The notes below the pieces were generated by a model that had not been told where the DNA came from, made no database searches, and was given only the letters and a program-made list of their open reading frames with translations. Made by a program: the position numbers and the translations under genes. From Holophagaceae bacterium (GTDB taxonomy: Bacteria; Acidobacteriota; Holophagae; Holophagales; Holophagaceae), in the NCBI GenBank assembly GCA_025353305.1, contig JANXQX010000192.1:1-7841 (forward strand): a DNA stretch of 7,841 bases. Direction: 5' to 3'. Shown here in pieces: positions 5,722 to 7,841 of the stretch; the stretch's first letter is position 1; every line of letters starts with the position of its first letter.

Positions 5722-7116
5722 ATGTCACAAAATATTCCCCGATCCCTCTGCTCCGCTTGCTTCGCCAATCGGAGGGCGGCGCTCCTTCTTGCCTCAGCGG
5801 CGCCGTTCATCTTTGCCGGGGTGGCCCATGGGAAGACACCGCCCCAGACGCCCATCGCGAGCACCTCCAACCGGGTTCAATTGACCCTGCAGCAGGCGCT
5901 GAGGATCGCGCTTGATCAAAACCCCCGGGTGCAGCAGTCCCTTTTGGCCTTGGCGGAAAGCGGAGATGACCGGCGGGCCGCCGCCTCGGCCCTGATGCCC
6001 ACGGTGACCGCCCAGGCCTTCGGCCAGCGGGCCAAGAACAACCTGGACGCATTCATCGGCAACCCCACCGTCAACGGCCCCCTGGTGGTGGGCCCTTTCA
6101 ACTGGGGCCAGGTGGGCCTGGAAGCCAGAATCTCCCTTTTCGATTTGAGCCTTTGGAAGAAGTGGCGAGCCTCCGAGCACGCCGAGGTCTCAGCCCGCGC
6201 GAAAGGAAGGGCGGTGCGCGAGGAGATCGCCGCCCTGGTGGTTGGCCAGTATCTGCTTGCCCTCCGCGCGGCAGCTTCCGTGCAGGCTGGCGAGTCCCGT
6301 GTGGGATTGGCTGATGCTTTGTCGAAGCTTGCCGAGAACCAACAGAAACAAGGCGTGGGAACCAAGCTCGATACGCTGCGATCCCAGCTCCAGCTTCAGA
6401 CCGAGCGCCAACGCCTTATCCAGGCTCAGACCCAACAGATCAGGGCCCTGGCCGGCCTGAGCCGCCTGCTGAGCCTTGAACCCGGCACTCCCATCGAGCT
6501 GACCGACACCCTCGCCGCACCCTCCCTTCCTGCGGTCGGGTTCCAGGATGCCTATCAGACCGGGTTGGCCCAGCGCCCCGAACTGGCCGATCTCGATGCC
6601 CGCGCGAAGGCCGCCGAGAATTTGCGCGAGGCCGCCCAGGGCATGCGGCTACCCACGGTCTTCGCAACAGGCGCCTACGGCTCCACCGGCCTCCAGTCCC
6701 AGGGCTGGCCCAACACATACCAGATTTCGCTGGGCCTTCGGGTACCACTGTTCACCGGTGGACTGGTGTCTTCACAGGTGTCCCGCGCCAAGAGCGAGCA
6801 GGCCCGCGTCCATGAAGCCCAGCGCGATGTCCGTGCCCAGGTCGGCTACGAGATCCAGGTCGCCCAGGCGGAACTGGACGCCGCTGCCCATGAGGTGGAA
6901 GTGGCAAACCTTTCCGTATCACTTTCCACTGAGGCATTGACCCAGGCCCGGCACCGTTTCGAGGCCGGGGTGAGCAACAACATCGAAGTAATCAATGCCC
7001 AGGACGAGTTTGCCCGCGCCCACGACAACCAGATCAGCGCTCTCTATCGCCTGAATCAGTCCCGTGCGGACCTGGCCCGGGCCACGGGCCAATTAGAAGC
7101 CCTCTTCGCACGATAA
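5722..7116 (+). CDS. TolC/OEP-family outer-membrane efflux protein
   Basis: Outer-membrane channel subunit of 464 aa (468 from the ATG at 5710), the normal length for the family. A signal peptide is visible: basic NRR (16-18), hydrophobic core AALLLASAAPFIFAGV, and probable cleavage after AHG at 37. Two repeated OEP halves follow. The first, about 50-245, runs from LTLQQALRIALDQNP to the helical GVGTKLDTLRSQLQLQ; the second, about 260-460, holds the beta segment YQISLGLRVPLFTGG and the typical AGVSNNIEVINAQ helix. Three such subunits would form the trans-envelope tunnel. It lies 11 nt before the EmrA-like adaptor gene, so the two are surely co-expressed. The divergent ABC operon has no channel of its own in this window and may borrow this one. 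Which member of the family it is cannot be told from sequence reading alone. Confidence 0.94.
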   Translation: MSQNIPRSLCSACFANRRAALLLASAAPFIFAGVAHGKTPPQTPIASTSNRVQLTLQQALRIALDQNPRVQQSLLALAESGDDRRAAASALMPTVTAQAFGQRAKNNLDAFIGNPTVNGPLVVGPFNWGQVGLEARISLFDLSLWKKWRASEHAEVSARAKGRAVREEIAALVVGQYLLALRAAASVQAGESRVGLADALSKLAENQQKQGVGTKLDTLRSQLQLQTERQRLIQAQTQQIRALAGLSRLLSLEPGTPIELTDTLAAPSLPAVGFQDAYQTGLAQRPELADLDARAKAAENLREAAQGMRLPTVFATGAYGSTGLQSQGWPNTYQISLGLRVPLFTGGLVSSQVSRAKSEQARVHEAQRDVRAQVGYEIQVAQAELDAAAHEVEVANLSVSLSTEALTQARHRFEAGVSNNIEVINAQDEFARAHDNQISALYRLNQSRADLARATGQLEALFAR

Positions 7117-7117
7117 T

Positions 7118-7121
7118 GGAG
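7118..7121 (+). promoter_or_regulatory. Shine-Dalgarno GGAG of the EmrA-like adaptor
   Basis: GGAG stands 6 nt before the ATG at 7128. It rules against the in-frame ATG at 7116, which overlaps the preceding stop and has no ribosome site. The choice changes the protein by only four residues. Confidence 0.55.
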
Positions 7122-7127
7122 ATTCCC

Positions 7128-7841
7128 ATGAACCAAGATGCTTCCGCCCAGCCGGTCCCAGCTGCCGAGGAACCCGCCCCTAATGGATCCGGGGCTTTGC
7201 GGGCTCTGCTGATCGGCACGCCAATCGTGCTGCTCGTCGTGGCAGGGCTATGGTTCTACTCCCGCAACCGCGTCAGCACCGATGATGCCCAGGTGGACGG
7301 CCATCTGGTGCCGGTTTCCTGCCGCGTGTACGGCACCGTGGACAAGGTCCTGGTGGAGGACAACCAGGCCGTGAAGGCCGGGGATCCCCTAGCGGTCGTG
7401 GATCCCCGAGATATCCAGGCGAAGCTGGAGCAGGCCAAGGCGGCGCTGGCCCAGGCCCGGGCCCAGGTCGAGGGCGCCAAGGCTGATTTCGAACGGGCCG
7501 GCGTGGCCTTCCAGCAGGCCAGCAGTTCGGATCTGGAGACCGCCCAGGCCAACCTTGATGCCCGCAGATCCAGCCTGGACAAGGCCAAAACGGACCTTCA
7601 GCGCATGAAGCCCCTGGCCGAACGCGAGGAGATTTCCGCCCAGCAGTTCGATGGATTCCGTACCCAGGCTGAAGTGGCCGAAAGCGAGTGGCGAGCGGCT
7701 CAGCAGCGTCTGGGCTCCCTTCATCGGGAGGCGGATATCCGCAAGGTGGCCGTAGGTGCCGCGGAAGCCCGCCTTGCTTCGGCCAAGGCCCAGGTGGATC
7801 AGGCCCGCGCCAGTCAGGACGGACTTGATCTGCAGCTCGGC
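7128..7841 (+). CDS. EmrA/HlyD-type membrane-fusion protein (3' end cut by window edge)
   Basis: Periplasmic adaptor; 238 codons are present and the frame is open to the last base. A Pro/Ala-rich cytoplasmic tail is followed by one membrane helix (about 24-45, RALLIGTPIVLLVVAGLWFY). Then comes the EmrA hallmark STDDAQVDGHLVPVS (50-64), the first lipoyl half (GTVDKVLVEDNQAVKAGDPLAVVDP) and a long coiled-coil region rich in Ala, Gln and Lys from about residue 94 to the window end. The ATG at 7128 has GGAG 6 nt upstream; an in-frame ATG at 7116 overlapping the tolC stop has no such site. EmrA proteins pair with EmrB-type MFS pumps and TolC; such a pump gene is expected just downstream. A Cys in VSCRVYG replaces the proline I would expect in EmrA. 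Confidence 0.92.
   Translation, partial: MNQDASAQPVPAAEEPAPNGSGALRALLIGTPIVLLVVAGLWFYSRNRVSTDDAQVDGHLVPVSCRVYGTVDKVLVEDNQAVKAGDPLAVVDPRDIQAKLEQAKAALAQARAQVEGAKADFERAGVAFQQASSSDLETAQANLDARRSSLDKAKTDLQRMKPLAEREEISAQQFDGFRTQAEVAESEWRAAQQRLGSLHREADIRKVAVGAAEARLASAKAQVDQARASQDGLDLQLG

Overview
The window is GC-rich, mostly coding, and holds two adjacent, divergently oriented efflux loci. Protein composition and codon use fit a high-GC Gram-negative bacterium: a TolC-type outer-membrane protein and two HlyD-type periplasmic adaptors require an outer membrane. The interspersed CACAGAT-type intergenic repeats and gene style remind me of Acidobacteriota (Holophaga/Geothrix type). That is a weak inference; no rRNA or marker gene is present to settle it.

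Minus-strand locus (5622 down to 1): a sigma70-like promoter with an overlapping palindrome drives a TetR regulator. It is followed by a YbhG-like membrane-fusion protein, two ABC ATPases that correspond to the two halves of the fused enterobacterial YbhF, a 430-bp gap, a YbhS-like ABC-2 permease and the first 140 codons of a YbhR-like ABC-2 permease cut by the window edge. Gene order matches Escherichia coli ybhG-ybhF-ybhS-ybhR, with ybhF split in two. From the regulator to the second ATPase the genes are chained by 4-, 1- and 4-nt overlaps. The chain is then broken by a gap carrying a nested inverted-repeat element at about 1636-1907, after which the two permeases are again only 2 nt apart.

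Plus-strand locus (5722 to 7841): a TolC/OEP-family outer-membrane efflux protein is followed 11 nt later by an EmrA/HlyD-type adaptor that runs off the window. Its inner-membrane partner (an EmrB-like MFS pump is the usual one) would lie downstream.

Together the genes describe envelope export. The ABC complex has ATPases, permeases and an adaptor but no outer-membrane channel of its own, and the divergent TolC homologue could serve both systems. The 155-bp divergent region (5567-5721) probably holds the control of both; the TetR protein is the obvious candidate repressor.

The most interesting points are: (1) the two ATPases carry complementary motif losses that fall in the same composite ATP site, predicting an asymmetric heterodimer; (2) the folded repeat element placed inside an otherwise overlapping operon, exactly between ATPase and permease genes; (3) a perfect 7-2-7 operator on the regulator's own -10 box. 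I saw no clearly new type of system; the locus is best described as a split-YbhF ABC exporter next to an EmrA-TolC system.
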